50,424 bases of DNA from Chloroflexota bacterium (GTDB lineage: Bacteria; Chloroflexota; Limnocylindria; Limnocylindrales; CSP1-4). Shown here piece after piece: positions 28,522 through 36,861 of the stretch. The translations under genes and the position numbers were made by a program. The notes under the pieces are model-generated. The model was not told the origin of the DNA. It ran no database searches and was given only the letters and a program-made list of their open reading frames with translations. Each line of letters opens with the position of its first letter. The first letter of the stretch is position 1. The stretch covers positions 69,376 to 119,799 of the forward strand of contig PLZO01000121.1 of the NCBI GenBank assembly GCA_003152165.1, in the 5' to 3' direction.

Positions 28522-30308
28522 CCGGGCGCCTCCGTCACTGCGGCCCGGGCCAGGGCCCGCTCACAGACCTCCCCCGCCAGCCGCCGGACCGTGGCCGCGT
28601 CGCCGGCTGCGAGTCCGGACCGCGCCAGCTCATCCAGCTCGGAGCGAGTCACTCCCGCCAGGGCGAACCGGACGTCGTCGAGCGAGCCGGCGTCCGCCGA
28701 GAGCTCGTCAACCCCGAGGCCGACGAGGACGAGCGCGCCGGCCGGGTCACCCGCGAGCTCACCGCAGACCGCGACCGGGATGGCCGACGCATGCGCGGCC
28801 GCCACGATCTCCGCGATCGCCCGGAGGACCGCGGGGTGCAGGGCGTCGTGGTAGCGGGTCAGCTCGGGGTTCGTTCGGTCCGCGGCGAAGAGGTACTGGG
28901 TCAGGTCGTTCGTCCCGATGCTGAAGAACTCGACCTCCCGGGCCAGCTCCCGGGCAAGGAAGACGGCCGACGGGACCTCGATCATGATCCCGCAGACGAG
29001 TCGTGGCGCGTGCGGGAGAGACTCGGCCGCGAGGCTCGCCTGCGCCTCGTCGCGCAGCGCCAGGAACAGCGCGACGTCCTCGTGGGTCGCGATCATGGGG
29101 GCCATGACGTGGGGCTGGACGCCGGCCAGGGCCCCCGCCCGCGAGATCGCCCGGAGCTGGGTGAGCAGCAGCTCCGGCGAGCGGCGGGCGATCCGGATCG
29201 CCCGAACGCCGAGGAACGGGTTCGCCTCGGCCGGCAGGTCCAGGTACGGGATCGCCTTGTCGCCGCCGATATCGGCCAGCCGGACGACGACCTGCCGTTC
29301 GGATCCGAACACCTCGAAGACCGCTCGATACGCCTCGACCTGCGCCTCCTCGGATGGCGCGGCGTGGCGCCCCATGAACAGGAACTCCGTCCGGAACAGG
29401 CCTACGCCTTCAGCCCCGGACGCGAGCGCCCGATCCGCCTCGTCCGGCGTCCCGATGTTGGCCAGCAAGGCGACTGGCTCACCGTCGGCCGTGGCGCCCG
29501 GGCGGCCGCGCAGGGGCGCCGCGCGATTGCGCCGAAGCAGTGCAGCCGCCGCTCTCGTTGCCAACTCCACCCGGACGTCGGCACCCGGCCGCAGAACGAC
29601 CTCGCCCCGGTCCCCATCGAGGGCGACCTCGAAAGGCGCTCCGCCGGCGGCCAGCTCGTGCTCGAGGGCGCCGATCAGGCCGGCGACTCCCACGACGGCC
29701 GGGATGCCCAGCCCGCGGGCCAGGATCGCCGCGTGTGCCGTCGGCGACCCGCCTTCGAGGGCGATCCCGACGAGTCGCCCTTTGGGCACCTCCGCAGTGA
29801 CCGATGGGGGGAGATCGCTGGCGACGGCGATGGATGGGACGGTCGGCAGGTCGAGCGCCGAGCCGCTCAGGATCCTGGCGATCCGCGCACCGACGTCGCG
29901 GACGTCGGCCGCCCGAGCGGCCAGCAATGGATCGTCGACGGCCGCGATGGTCTCGGCGCTCGCAGCGGCCGCGGCCACGATCGCCGCACGCAGGTCCTGA
30001 CCTGCCCGGACTCGATCGACGGCTGCCCCGATCAGGGTCTGGTCCGTCGCCATCAACGCCTGGGCCCCCAGGATTTCGGCCTCGTCGGCTCGGCCCGCCT
30101 CGCGCAACCGCTCGGCCAGAACGTCGAGCTGGCGCGCCGCCTCGCGGCCGGATTCCTCGAGCGCCGTGCGCGGGTCGCCCGACGGCTCCATCGAAGGGCC
30201 GTGCGGGCGGGCGGCATCGTCTACGTATCGCCAGGCCGGGGCGACGGCCACCCCCGGTGCCGCAGGCAGTCCGGAGAGTCGAGTCGACTGCCGCGCGTCG
30301 CTAACCAC
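28518..30308 (-). CDS. ptsI: PTS enzyme I (phosphoenolpyruvate-protein phosphotransferase)
   Basis: The 596-aa protein transfers phosphate from PEP to HPr. The swivelling-domain motif is GGSPTAHAAILARG with active His192. The PEP-binding barrel shows GVGLFRTEFLFM, VRLADIGGDKAIPYL, GIMIEVPSAV, SIGTNDLTQYL and the catalytic Cys in VCGELAGDP. It starts at a GTG inside the end of ptsH (8-base overlap). It is placed between ptsH/dhaM and glpA, so it is likely dedicated to DhaM rather than to sugar uptake; no EIIBC is encoded here. Confidence 0.93.
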   Translation of the reverse strand: MVSDARQSTRLSGLPAAPGVAVAPAWRYVDDAARPHGPSMEPSGDPRTALEESGREAARQLDVLAERLREAGRADEAEILGAQALMATDQTLIGAAVDRVRAGQDLRAAIVAAAAASAETIAAVDDPLLAARAADVRDVGARIARILSGSALDLPTVPSIAVASDLPPSVTAEVPKGRLVGIALEGGSPTAHAAILARGLGIPAVVGVAGLIGALEHELAAGGAPFEVALDGDRGEVVLRPGADVRVELATRAAAALLRRNRAAPLRGRPGATADGEPVALLANIGTPDEADRALASGAEGVGLFRTEFLFMGRHAAPSEEAQVEAYRAVFEVFGSERQVVVRLADIGGDKAIPYLDLPAEANPFLGVRAIRIARRSPELLLTQLRAISRAGALAGVQPHVMAPMIATHEDVALFLALRDEAQASLAAESLPHAPRLVCGIMIEVPSAVFLARELAREVEFFSIGTNDLTQYLFAADRTNPELTRYHDALHPAVLRAIAEIVAAAHASAIPVAVCGELAGDPAGALVLVGLGVDELSADAGSLDDVRFALAGVTRSELDELARSGLAAGDAATVRRLAGEVCERALARAAVTEAPG

Positions 30309-30600
30309 TGCCCGCCTCGGCCTCGAGTGACTCGCCGATGCCGGACTCGATCAGATCACGGAGGCCGTTGATCGCCTCGCCCTCGTCTTCACCATCAGCG
30401 ATCAGCTCGAGGACGTGGCCCTTCGACACACCGAGTCCGAGGACCCCGAGGATGCTCTTGGCATCGACGGGTTCGCCGGTCCGCGTCGTGTTCCGGACGC
30501 GGATCGCCGAGCGGTAGCCAGCGGCCGTTCGCACAAACAGCGCGGCCGGACGCGCGTGCAGCCCGGACGAATTGCGAACCTCGATCGCGAGCGACTTCAC
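30301..30600 (-). CDS. ptsH: HPr phosphocarrier protein
   Basis: The 99-aa HPr has active-site H15 in GLHARPAALFVRTA and a regulatory-type Ser49 in DAKSILGVLGLGV, aligned with Ser46 of other HPrs. The C-terminus is about 10 residues longer than usual (Glu/Ala/Gly-rich). It overlaps dhaM by four bases and ptsI by eight. It carries phosphate from enzyme I to DhaM. Whether Ser49 is phosphorylated by an HPr kinase is not shown by the sequence. Confidence 0.95.
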   Translation of the reverse strand: MKSLAIEVRNSSGLHARPAALFVRTAAGYRSAIRVRNTTRTGEPVDAKSILGVLGLGVSKGHVLELIADGEDEGEAINGLRDLIESGIGESLEAEAGSG

Positions 30601-31019
30601 CGGGTCACCCCCTTGTCAAGCTGGGCCGCCGACTCGGCCGCGCGCAGGACATCCGCGAGCGAGTCGCCGATGCTCGCCTGAACCGCCGCCACCACGGCGC
30701 CTTCGGCGATCGGCCCCCCGCTGATCCGAACGCGTGACGCAAGCTCCGGGTCGAGCGTCTCGATCGCTGCCTCCGTGGCCATGATGGCGCTGCCGAGGTC
30801 GGCCACGACTACCACCCCGGCACCCGAATCGGCCGCCCGGATGGTTGTGGCGATCCGGGTTGCGTCCGTGCCGAGTCGCCCGTCCGCCGTGCCGCCGACA
30901 GCGTGCAGGGCAAGGTCCGGACTGGCCATCTGGGTGGCCAGTTCAACTACGCCCTCGGCGAGGCGCGAGGAGTGCGAGACGACGACGATTCCGACGAGCC
31001 GGTTGGCGGATCCTGCCAT
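30597..31019 (-). CDS. dhaM: DhaM-type PTS EIIA (phosphoryl donor to DhaL)
   Basis: The 140-aa EIIA-mannose-fold protein starts at the ATG giving MAGSANRLVG. The active-site His16 is in VVVSHSSRLAEGV, and GGTADGRLGTDATRI and VVVADLGSAIMATEAA are typical of DhaM. It is a single domain; HPr and EI are separate genes downstream, unlike the E. coli DhaM fusion. It receives phosphate from HPr and passes it to the ADP held by DhaL. A hairpin precedes it in the glpK-dhaM gap. Confidence 0.9.
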   Translation of the reverse strand: MAGSANRLVGIVVVSHSSRLAEGVVELATQMASPDLALHAVGGTADGRLGTDATRIATTIRAADSGAGVVVVADLGSAIMATEAAIETLDPELASRVRISGGPIAEGAVVAAVQASIGDSLADVLRAAESAAQLDKGVTR

Positions 31020-31142
31020 GGTCTGTTGAGACTCCAGGATGGGTCCCGGTCCGACGCCTCGTCGCGGGTCGCCGACCAAGTGGATGCGCGCCATCGGAGA
31101 GCGGTCGTCGGGGACGGCACTCGGGACGGGCCAGGACGAGTC

Positions 31143-31173
31143 GCGGCGGCACGGTCAACGACCGCACCGCCGC
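31143..31173 (-). other. Intercistronic hairpin between glpK and dhaM
   Basis: Two 14-base arms (31143-31156 and 31160-31173) pair fully on the minus-strand RNA, with two G-U pairs and a 3-base loop. There is no T-tract, so it is more likely an RNA-stability or processing element than a terminator. It lies in the 190-base gap that separates glpFK from dhaM-ptsHI. Confidence 0.6.
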
Positions 31174-31209
31174 AGCTCAGGGAGAGTGTCAGACCTCCAG
31201 CGGGACGGT

Positions 31210-32709
31210 CTAGGCCTCCAGCCAATCGAAGGTCCGGGTGACGGCCTTCTTCCAGAGGCGGTACTCCTTGTCTCGCTCCGCGGCGTCCATCTTGGGATGC
31301 CACTCCTTGTCCTTCGCCCAGTTCGCCCGCAGGTCTTCGACGGCCGCCCAGAACCCGGTCGCGAGACCGGCCGCGTAGGCGGCGCCGAGGGCCGTCGTCT
31401 CGGCCACCTTGGGCCGGATGACAGGCACGTTCAGCACGTCCGACTGGAACTGCATGAGCAGCTCGTTGTAGACCATTCCGCCGTCGACCTTGAGGGCCGT
31501 CAGTGGCACGCCGGAGTCGGCGTTCATCGCGTCGAGGACCTCGCGGGTCTGCCAGGCGGTCGCCTCCAGGACGGCCCGGGCGATGTGACCCTTGTTGACG
31601 TAGCGAGTCAGGCCGGCGATGACGCCCCGGGCCTCGCTCTTCCAGTACGGCGCGAACAGGCCCGAGAACGCCGGCACGAAGTAGACGCCGCCATTGTCGT
31701 CGACGGTCTTGGCCAGCGCCTCTACGTCGGCGGACGAGGTGATCATCCCGAGGTTGTCGCGAAGCCACTGGACGAGGGCGCCGGTGATCGCGATCGAGCC
31801 CTCGAGGGCATAGATTGCCGGCTGGTTGCCGATCTTGTAGCCGAGCGTGGTGAGCAGGCCGCTCTTCGACGGAACGACCTTCGTCCCGGTATTCAGGAGC
31901 ATGAAACAGCCCGTGCCATAGGTATTCTTCGCTTCGCCGGCGGAGAAGCACGTCTGGCCGAAGAGAGCCGCCTGCTGGTCGCCGAGGTCGCCGGCAACGG
32001 GGATGCCGGCGAGGTCGCCGACGGCGGTGCCATACACCTCGCTCGATGCCTTGATCGTCGGGAGCATGGACCGCGGGATGCCCATGAGCTTGAGGATCTC
32101 GTCGTCCCACTCGAGGGTCTGGAGGTTCATCAACATCGTCCGGCTGGCATTCGTCACGTCAGTCACGTGAACGCCGCCCTTGACGCCGCCCGTGAGATTC
32201 CAGATGCACCAGCTGTCGATGTTGCCGAACAGGAGGTCGCCGGCGTCGGCCTTGGCACGAGCGCCCGCGACGTTGTCGAGGATCCACTTGACCTTAGGGC
32301 CAGAGAAGTATGTGGCGAGGGGAAGCCCGACCTTCGCCCGAAGGCGATCCTGGCCGCCATCCTTCGCGAACTCATTGATGATGGTGTCGGTCCGGGTATC
32401 CTGCCAGACGATCGCGTTGTGGATCGGCTTGCCCGTGCCTCGATCCCAGACGACCGTCGTCTCGCGCTGGTTCGTGATCCCGACGGCGGCGAGGTCCTTG
32501 GCTGTGAGGCCGGCCTTCGCGAGCGCCCCGCGGATGACCTCGCCGCAACGCGTCCAGATCTCCGCCGGATCGTGCTCGACCCAGCCGGGCTTGGGAAAGA
32601 TCTGCTCATGCTCCTTCTGATCCATGGCCACCACCTGGCCGGCGTGGTCGAAGATCATGAAGCGGGTGCTGGTCGTGCCCTGGTCGAGGGCGCCAACGTA
32701 CTGCGCCAT
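31210..32709 (-). CDS. glpK: Glycerol kinase
   Basis: The 499-aa FGGY-family kinase phosphorylates glycerol to glycerol 3-phosphate. It begins [18 protein letters not shown] and has [56 protein letters not shown] and [19 protein letters not shown] lies before the ATG. The loop before [10 protein letters not shown] reads [19 protein letters not shown]. It lacks the HFFG/HFYG histidine that HPr phosphorylates in Firmicutes glycerol kinases, so control by HPr seems absent despite the linked ptsH. It is preceded by glpF and a strong hairpin. Confidence 0.97.
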   Translation of the reverse strand: MAQYVGALDQGTTSTRFMIFDHAGQVVAMDQKEHEQIFPKPGWVEHDPAEIWTRCGEVIRGALAKAGLTAKDLAAVGITNQRETTVVWDRGTGKPIHNAIVWQDTRTDTIINEFAKDGGQDRLRAKVGLPLATYFSGPKVKWILDNVAGARAKADAGDLLFGNIDSWCIWNLTGGVKGGVHVTDVTNASRTMLMNLQTLEWDDEILKLMGIPRSMLPTIKASSEVYGTAVGDLAGIPVAGDLGDQQAALFGQTCFSAGEAKNTYGTGCFMLLNTGTKVVPSKSGLLTTLGYKIGNQPAIYALEGSIAITGALVQWLRDNLGMITSSADVEALAKTVDDNGGVYFVPAFSGLFAPYWKSEARGVIAGLTRYVNKGHIARAVLEATAWQTREVLDAMNADSGVPLTALKVDGGMVYNELLMQFQSDVLNVPVIRPKVAETTALGAAYAAGLATGFWAAVEDLRANWAKDKEWHPKMDAAERDKEYRLWKKAVTRTFDWLEA

Positions 32710-32812
32710 TTGCGGGTGCCTCCTATCGCGTCCGATCCTGGACCCTCGACAGAATCTGGGTCGGGGGTTGGCAGGTTGTTTGGGGATTCGGTCAGTTCCC
32801 GCGCCGCAGCCT

Positions 32813-32850
32813 GGCCGTCCTTGCCGCTGAGGTCAGCGGCAAGGACGGCC
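32813..32850 (-). other. Perfect 18-bp inverted repeat between glpF and glpK
   Basis: The arms 32813-32830 and 32833-32850 are perfectly complementary around a 2-base centre, only 7 bases after the glpF stop. The RNA would form a very stable hairpin. No U-run follows, so I read it as an mRNA-stability or differential-expression element within the operon. A partial terminator remains possible. Confidence 0.7.
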
Positions 32851-32856
32851 GCTGAC

Positions 32857-33603
32857 TCAGGCGGGGGTAATCACCTTGACCAAGAAGTTGGTGAACGCCA
32901 CCTCATAGACGACTGCTGCGAGCGCGCCACCGAGGAGCGGCCCGAGGACCGGGATCCAGGAGTACGACCAGTCGGAGTCGCGCTTGCCCGGGATCGGCAG
33001 GAGGAAGTGGGCGATCCGAGGGCCGAGGTCGCGCGCGGGGTTGATCGCATAACCCGTGGTACCGCCGAGGGACAGACCGATCACCACGACGAGCAGGGCG
33101 ACCGGCAGCGCGCCGAGCGAGGCAAGGCCCGCCGACCCGTTGTTAGCGAAGGCGAAGATCACGAACACGAGAACGAACGTCCCGATGACTTCGCTGACCA
33201 GGTTCCACAGGGGGCTGCGAATTGCAGGACCGGTACAGAAGACGGCGAGCTTCAGATCAGCATTCTCCGTATCCTGCCAGTGTGGGTAGTAGTGCAGGAA
33301 GACGAGGACGCCGCCCAGAAAGGCGCCGAGCATCTCGCCGGCCCAGTAAACGGGCACCTGTGCCCAGGTGATCGCGCCTTTCATCGCAAGGGCAAGCGTC
33401 ACGGCTGGGTTGAGGTGGGCTCCGCTGATCGGTCCGGCGATGATGACGCCACAGAATACTGCGAGGCCCCACGCCAGCGTGATGACGATCCAGCCCGAAT
33501 TCTGTGCCTTCGATTTGCTCAGCAACACGCCGGCGACTACCCCGTCGCCGAGCAGGACCAGCGCTCCTGTCCCGAGTACTTCCGCGAGAAACTTCTCCAC
33601 CAT
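32857..33603 (-). CDS. glpF: Glycerol facilitator (aquaglyceroporin)
   Basis: The 248-aa MIP-family channel starts at the ATG (MVEKFLAEV) with AGGAGG 8 bases upstream. It has six helices and both half-helix motifs: GAHLNPAVTLALA and GYAINPARDLGPR. The Asp after the second NPA (NPARD) marks glycerol-conducting members. It is the first gene after leader cassette 1, and so the entry step of the operon. Confidence 0.95.
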   Translation of the reverse strand: MVEKFLAEVLGTGALVLLGDGVVAGVLLSKSKAQNSGWIVITLAWGLAVFCGVIIAGPISGAHLNPAVTLALAMKGAITWAQVPVYWAGEMLGAFLGGVLVFLHYYPHWQDTENADLKLAVFCTGPAIRSPLWNLVSEVIGTFVLVFVIFAFANNGSAGLASLGALPVALLVVVIGLSLGGTTGYAINPARDLGPRIAHFLLPIPGKRDSDWSYSWIPVLGPLLGGALAAVVYEVAFTNFLVKVITPA

Positions 33604-33664
33604 CCGGGATCCCTCCTGTCGTGCAAACCAGGCCCAGCTCGGGGGCGTTGCCCGCGCTCGAGGC

Positions 33665-33708
33665 AAAGAAAAAAGTCCGCGCCTCGGCATCACAGCCGAG
33701 ACGGGACT
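33665..33708 (-). terminator. Intrinsic terminator in the glpF leader (cassette 1)
   Basis: On the minus-strand RNA the arms at 33695-33708 and 33674-33688 form a G/C-rich stem (AGTCCCGTCTCGGC with GCCGAGGCGCGGACT) with a 6-base loop, followed by a U-rich run. It lies about 60 bases before the glpF ATG, so it is a leader attenuator rather than a gene-end terminator. The left arm overlaps the possible antiterminator 33702-33727. An equivalent element precedes dhaK. Confidence 0.85.
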
Positions 33709-33727
33709 TGTCAATTTCATCGTCCCG
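33702..33727 (-). promoter_or_regulatory. Candidate antiterminator hairpin / GlpP target, glpF leader
   Basis: CGGGAC (33727-33722 on the minus strand) can pair with GTCCCG (33707-33702) across a 14-base loop containing GATGAA and GACAA. The 3' arm is also part of the terminator stem, so the two structures exclude each other. The same stem and loop motif recurs in the dhaK leader. B. subtilis GlpP acts on the glpD leader by antitermination when glycerol 3-phosphate is present. That this hairpin is the GlpP site here is inference. Confidence 0.6.
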
Positions 33728-33742
33728 AGGTTTGGTATGCGG

Positions 33743-33772
33743 GTTCTACTCCTGCCCGGCGACCGTTGTCAA
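33743..33772 (-). promoter_or_regulatory. Promoter of glpF operon
   Basis: A perfect -35 TTGACA (33772-33767) and a -10 TAGAAC (33748-33743) are spaced by 18 bases. The same pair with the same spacing lies before dhaK. The promoter is inside the last codons of the glpP-like gene: its TAG stop is the first three bases of the -10. Confidence 0.8.
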
Positions 33773-34435
33773 TAGTTTGCGACGAGATTGCGATTGAGGC
33801 TCTCTGGCCCGCCCCGAAACGACCGTCTCGGCCCCTCGATACCAAGCCGCCAGGCACGCCGCAGCGTCCACGCGGAGGACAACGCCGTCGGCCAGCTCGA
33901 GGCAGGCCAAAGCGTCCGCCGGATCGGTAATCAGCCCATATGCCAGGATGGGTCGGGGCAGGATCTCGACTTCGCTCGGGTGCATGTAGGGCAGCACCAG
34001 TCCAGGCGACACGACCGTCCCGACGCCGGCGACTCGTGGGTGGCCGTCCAGCGAACGAGCGATGCCCGTGGAGTCGAACGCCATGATGTGAAGCAGGGCG
34101 AGGCGCCCGAGCTGGGCAACGCGCGCTGCCGTCTGCGGCCGGCGGGTGAGGACGATGCCGATCCCCAGCCGGTGGATGACGAAGTCGACCGCCGCGTCAT
34201 CGGTCTGGAGACCGCGGATAGTGTCGATGTCCACCGCGAGCGGGCCGGCCGACGTGCCGACTCGGGCGATCAGCGTCGGGAGATCCGTGTCGCGAAAGAG
34301 CCTCCCGGCCTGGAGCCCGGACTGCGGCTGGAAGGGCTCGCGGCCGTCGTCGGCGATCAGGATTTGAGGCAGCTCGATGGGCGCGCCGCGGCCCACGACG
34401 GCGGGCATCCGCGCGGCCTTGATATCAGCCGCCAT
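33746..34435 (-). CDS. Divergent GlpP-like protein
   Basis: The 229-aa protein is a second, strongly diverged copy of the GlpP fold. VDIDTIRGLQTDDAAVDFV aligns with the HIDLxxGL region of GlpP, and VSPGLVLPYM with the EVLPG loop. RPILAYGLITDPADALACLE aligns with the PIxAGGLIxTxxD segment. Several conserved positions (LPG, AGG) have changed, so RNA or ligand binding may be lost or altered. The ATG lies within the end of glpP (11-base overlap), so the two are coupled and may form a heterodimer. The last codons overlap the glpF promoter. Confidence 0.65.
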   Translation of the reverse strand: MAADIKAARMPAVVGRGAPIELPQILIADDGREPFQPQSGLQAGRLFRDTDLPTLIARVGTSAGPLAVDIDTIRGLQTDDAAVDFVIHRLGIGIVLTRRPQTAARVAQLGRLALLHIMAFDSTGIARSLDGHPRVAGVGTVVSPGLVLPYMHPSEVEILPRPILAYGLITDPADALACLELADGVVLRVDAAACLAAWYRGAETVVSGRAREPQSQSRRKLLTTVAGQE

Positions 34436-35018
34436 CAAGCGCCCACAGCGCGGCTGTACTGGTTGTCACGCCCACGGCGCCGGCGGCCAGGACCGCCCGT
34501 GCGTCCGCTTCGGTTCGCACGAACCCGCCGGCCAGGACGGGCGATCGGAACCTGGGCATGAGGTGCGCAATCTTGGGCAGGATCACGCCCGGCAGCACCT
34601 CCACGATATGCGGGCTCGACCGCGAGATCGCGGTGACTGCCGTGTCGAGGTGGCTGCGCCGCGAGAGCAGCAACCGCTGGATCGCGACGAGCCCTTCGTC
34701 GCGGATGACCGAGATCAGCTGACCGTGCGAGGTGATGATCGCATCAACGCCCGATCTGGCCAGCCAGGCAACGCCCCAGTGATCATCGCGCAGGCCGTCG
34801 ACCAGGTCCAAGTGGACCGCGACGAGCTTTCCGGCATCGTGGATGCGCTGGACGACAGGCGCCAGCTCGAGCCCATTGCCGCGCAGGATGAACAGGATCG
34901 GCGCCCGGCTCGCGAGGGCCGCCTCGAGATGCTCGTCCCCCACGATCGCTGCACAGCACGGCGAGGCCGCGAGACGACCGACGAAGTCCTCGGGCGATGG
35001 GGGGCGATGCGTCCTCAT
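34425..35018 (-). CDS. glpP: GlpP-family glycerol-responsive antiterminator
   Basis: The 197-aa protein has the canonical GlpP plan: AVHLDLVDGL, WLARSGVDAIITSHGQLI, AIQRLLLSRRSHLDT, IVEVLPGVILPKI, PVLAGGFVRTEADARAVLAAGA and STAALW at the end. In B. subtilis GlpP binds leader RNA of the glp genes in response to glycerol 3-phosphate and prevents termination. The start ATG (MRTHRPP) lacks a clear ribosome site, and a TTG seven codons upstream is an alternative. It is encoded 70 bases after dhaL, between the two leader cassettes it probably controls. Confidence 0.88.
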   Translation of the reverse strand: MRTHRPPSPEDFVGRLAASPCCAAIVGDEHLEAALASRAPILFILRGNGLELAPVVQRIHDAGKLVAVHLDLVDGLRDDHWGVAWLARSGVDAIITSHGQLISVIRDEGLVAIQRLLLSRRSHLDTAVTAISRSSPHIVEVLPGVILPKIAHLMPRFRSPVLAGGFVRTEADARAVLAAGAVGVTTSTAALWALDGG

Positions 35019-35088
35019 GGCGCTGGCTTGATCACCCAACGCCCACGACGATGGCCATCAGGGCTCACCGTCGGCGGACACCGGTCGG

Positions 35089-35721
35089 TCAGCCCGTCAC
35101 GGCGAGAGCGTCACGCAGCGACTCGAACAGGATGGTCGTGCTCGTCGCGCCCGGATCCTGGTGCCCCGCCGAGCGTTCGCCCAGATAGCTCGCGCGGCCC
35201 TTGCGGGCGACCACCGGGGTGACCCGGTCGCGTCCGCCAGCTGCCGCAGTCGCGGCGGCAGCCAGGGCCGTCGTCAGATCGCCATCGGCACCCGCCTCGA
35301 ACGCTTCAACTGCCGGAGTCATGGCATCGACCATCGTCTTGTCGCCAAGCTCGGCCTTGCCGCGCGCCTTGACGCCCTCAAGCCCAGCACGAAGGGCCTC
35401 GGCGAGACGGCGCGGCGTCACCTCCGGTGTCTCGCCGAGGGACGTACCAAGTCGAAGGAAGAACGTCCCGTACAGAGGACCACTTGCTCCGCCCACGGTC
35501 GAGATGAGCTTCATGCCTGTCTGCGTAAACAGTGCCCCTGGATCGCCCTGGCGCAGCTCCCGCAGGATCTCGCGCACAGCACTCATCCCGCGGTCCATAT
35601 TGATCCCGTGGTCGGCATCTCCGATCGCCGAGTCGAGCGTCGTCAACTCCTCCTTGGCGGCGTGGATCCGCCCGGCGAACGTGTCGACGGCGTCGGCCAG
35701 CTCGGCCGTCGTGATGGCCAT
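35089..35721 (-). CDS. dhaL: Dihydroxyacetone kinase subunit DhaL (ADP-binding)
   Basis: The 210-aa subunit carries the Mg/ADP site D30, D35 and D37 (LDSAIGDADHG), the same numbering as the E. coli protein. The lid region (STVGGASGPLYGTFF) and ending (GHQDPGATSTTILFES) are typical. In PTS-type kinases the ADP stays bound and is re-phosphorylated by DhaM. It follows dhaK by 11 bases. A GTG three codons upstream is an alternative start. Confidence 0.95.
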   Translation of the reverse strand: MAITTAELADAVDTFAGRIHAAKEELTTLDSAIGDADHGINMDRGMSAVREILRELRQGDPGALFTQTGMKLISTVGGASGPLYGTFFLRLGTSLGETPEVTPRRLAEALRAGLEGVKARGKAELGDKTMVDAMTPAVEAFEAGADGDLTTALAAAATAAAGGRDRVTPVVARKGRASYLGERSAGHQDPGATSTTILFESLRDALAVTG

Positions 35722-35732
35722 GGGCCTCACGC

Positions 35733-36725
35733 CTACCAGCGCAGGGCGGCAGTGTGGACCGGGGCGTCCCAGAGCCGGATGAGCTCGTCGTCGAGGCGCA
35801 GCAGGGTAATCGAGCAGCCGGCCATATCGAGCGACGTAATGTAGCTGCCGACCAGGTTGCGGGCGATGGTGATGCCCCGCCCATCGAGGATCGCGGCCAG
35901 CTTGCGGTACACCACATACAGCTCGATGAGCGGCGTGCCGCCCAGCCCATTGACGAAGGCCAGGACCCGATCACCCCGCTTGAACGGGAGGTCGTCGATG
36001 ATCGGCACGGCCAGCGCTTCGGTAATCTCATCGGCAGTCGCCAGCTTGCGCCGCTCGCGACCAGGCTCGCCGTGGATGCCGACGCCAATCTCCATCTCGT
36101 CGTCGCCGATCTCGAACGTTGGCTTGCCGGCCGCGGGCACAGTGCACGATGTGAGGGCCATGCCCATCGAGCGCACGTTGTCCTGGACCTTCTGGCAGAG
36201 CGCCGCCAGAGTGGCCAGGTCGGCGTTCTTTTCGGCGGCGGCTCCGACGATCTTCTCGGCCAGAACGGTGCCGCCAACGCCTCGCCGACCAGCGGTCCAG
36301 AGCGAGTCCTTGACCGCGACGTCGTCCGCCATGACAACTGACTTGACCTCGATCCCGGCGGCGCCCGCGAGCTCCGCCGCGATCTCGAAGTTCATGATGT
36401 CGCCGGTGTAGTTCTTGACGATATGGAGGACGCCGACGCCTCCGTTGACGGCCTTGGTGGCGGCCAGCATCTGGTCCGGGACGGGCGATGTGAAGACCGC
36501 GCCGGGGCAGGCCGCGTCGAGCATGCCGAGGCCGACGAATCCGCCGTGCATCGGCTCGTGGCCGGAGCCACCGCCCGAGATCACTCCCACCTTGCCCTTC
36601 CGCGGCGCGTCACGCCGGACGATGATGTTTGGTTCTTCAACCCGGATGAGGTCGGCGTGGGCCAGTGCCATACCGGCCAACTCCTCGTCCACGAGTCGCT
36701 CCGGCGTGTTGATCAGCTTCTTCAT
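35733..36725 (-). CDS. dhaK: Dihydroxyacetone kinase subunit DhaK (substrate-binding)
   Basis: The 330-aa subunit starts at the ATG giving MKKLINTPE (GGAGG upstream); the longer frame runs into leader RNA. H218 in GVGIHGEPG forms the covalent hemiaminal with dihydroxyacetone. H56 ([10 protein letters not shown]) and D109 (NYTGD) complete the site, all at the E. coli numbering. It is the first gene after leader cassette 2. With DhaL and DhaM it makes DHAP at the expense of PEP. Confidence 0.96.
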   Translation of the reverse strand: MKKLINTPERLVDEELAGMALAHADLIRVEEPNIIVRRDAPRKGKVGVISGGGSGHEPMHGGFVGLGMLDAACPGAVFTSPVPDQMLAATKAVNGGVGVLHIVKNYTGDIMNFEIAAELAGAAGIEVKSVVMADDVAVKDSLWTAGRRGVGGTVLAEKIVGAAAEKNADLATLAALCQKVQDNVRSMGMALTSCTVPAAGKPTFEIGDDEMEIGVGIHGEPGRERRKLATADEITEALAVPIIDDLPFKRGDRVLAFVNGLGGTPLIELYVVYRKLAAILDGRGITIARNLVGSYITSLDMAGCSITLLRLDDELIRLWDAPVHTAALRW

Positions 36726-36784
36726 CGGAAATGCCTCCAGCTGCTCGCACTCATGGGGATGATGACTCGAGGCTCTGATCGGGG

Positions 36785-36828
36785 CAAAGAAAAAGTCCGC
36801 GCCTTGACACTTCTGCCAAGACGGGACT
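36785..36828 (-). terminator. Intrinsic terminator in the dhaK leader (cassette 2)
   Basis: It matches cassette 1: AGTCCCGTCTTG pairs with the CAAGGCGCGGACT arm, followed by a U-rich run (on + the A-rich 36786-36794). It ends about 60 bases before the dhaK ATG, in the 5' leader, so it is an attenuator. The stem varies from cassette 1 with pairing kept (CTTGG/CAAGG versus CTCGG/CCGAG), which supports a selected RNA structure. Confidence 0.85.
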
Positions 36829-36846
36829 TGTCCATTCATCGTCCCA
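36822..36846 (-). promoter_or_regulatory. Candidate antiterminator hairpin / GlpP target, dhaK leader
   Basis: TGGGAC (36846-36841) can pair with GTCCCG (36827-36822) across a 13-base loop that shares GATGAA and GACAA with the glpF leader. The 3' arm overlaps the terminator stem, giving mutually exclusive folds. Its identity as a GlpP site is inference from the two copies and the adjacent glpP. Confidence 0.6.
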
Positions 36847-36861
36847 GGGTGGGCCACCCGC

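Noticed and set aside
28158-30371. A 737-codon plus-strand open frame across ptsI and glpA
   Set aside because: Composition is Arg/Pro/Gly-rich without motifs; the minus strand encodes a complete PTS enzyme I.
31039-33930. A 963-codon plus-strand open frame across glpK and glpF
   Set aside because: It is antisense to genes with full family motifs and is rich in Asp/Gly/Arg, as expected for a GC-rich shadow frame.
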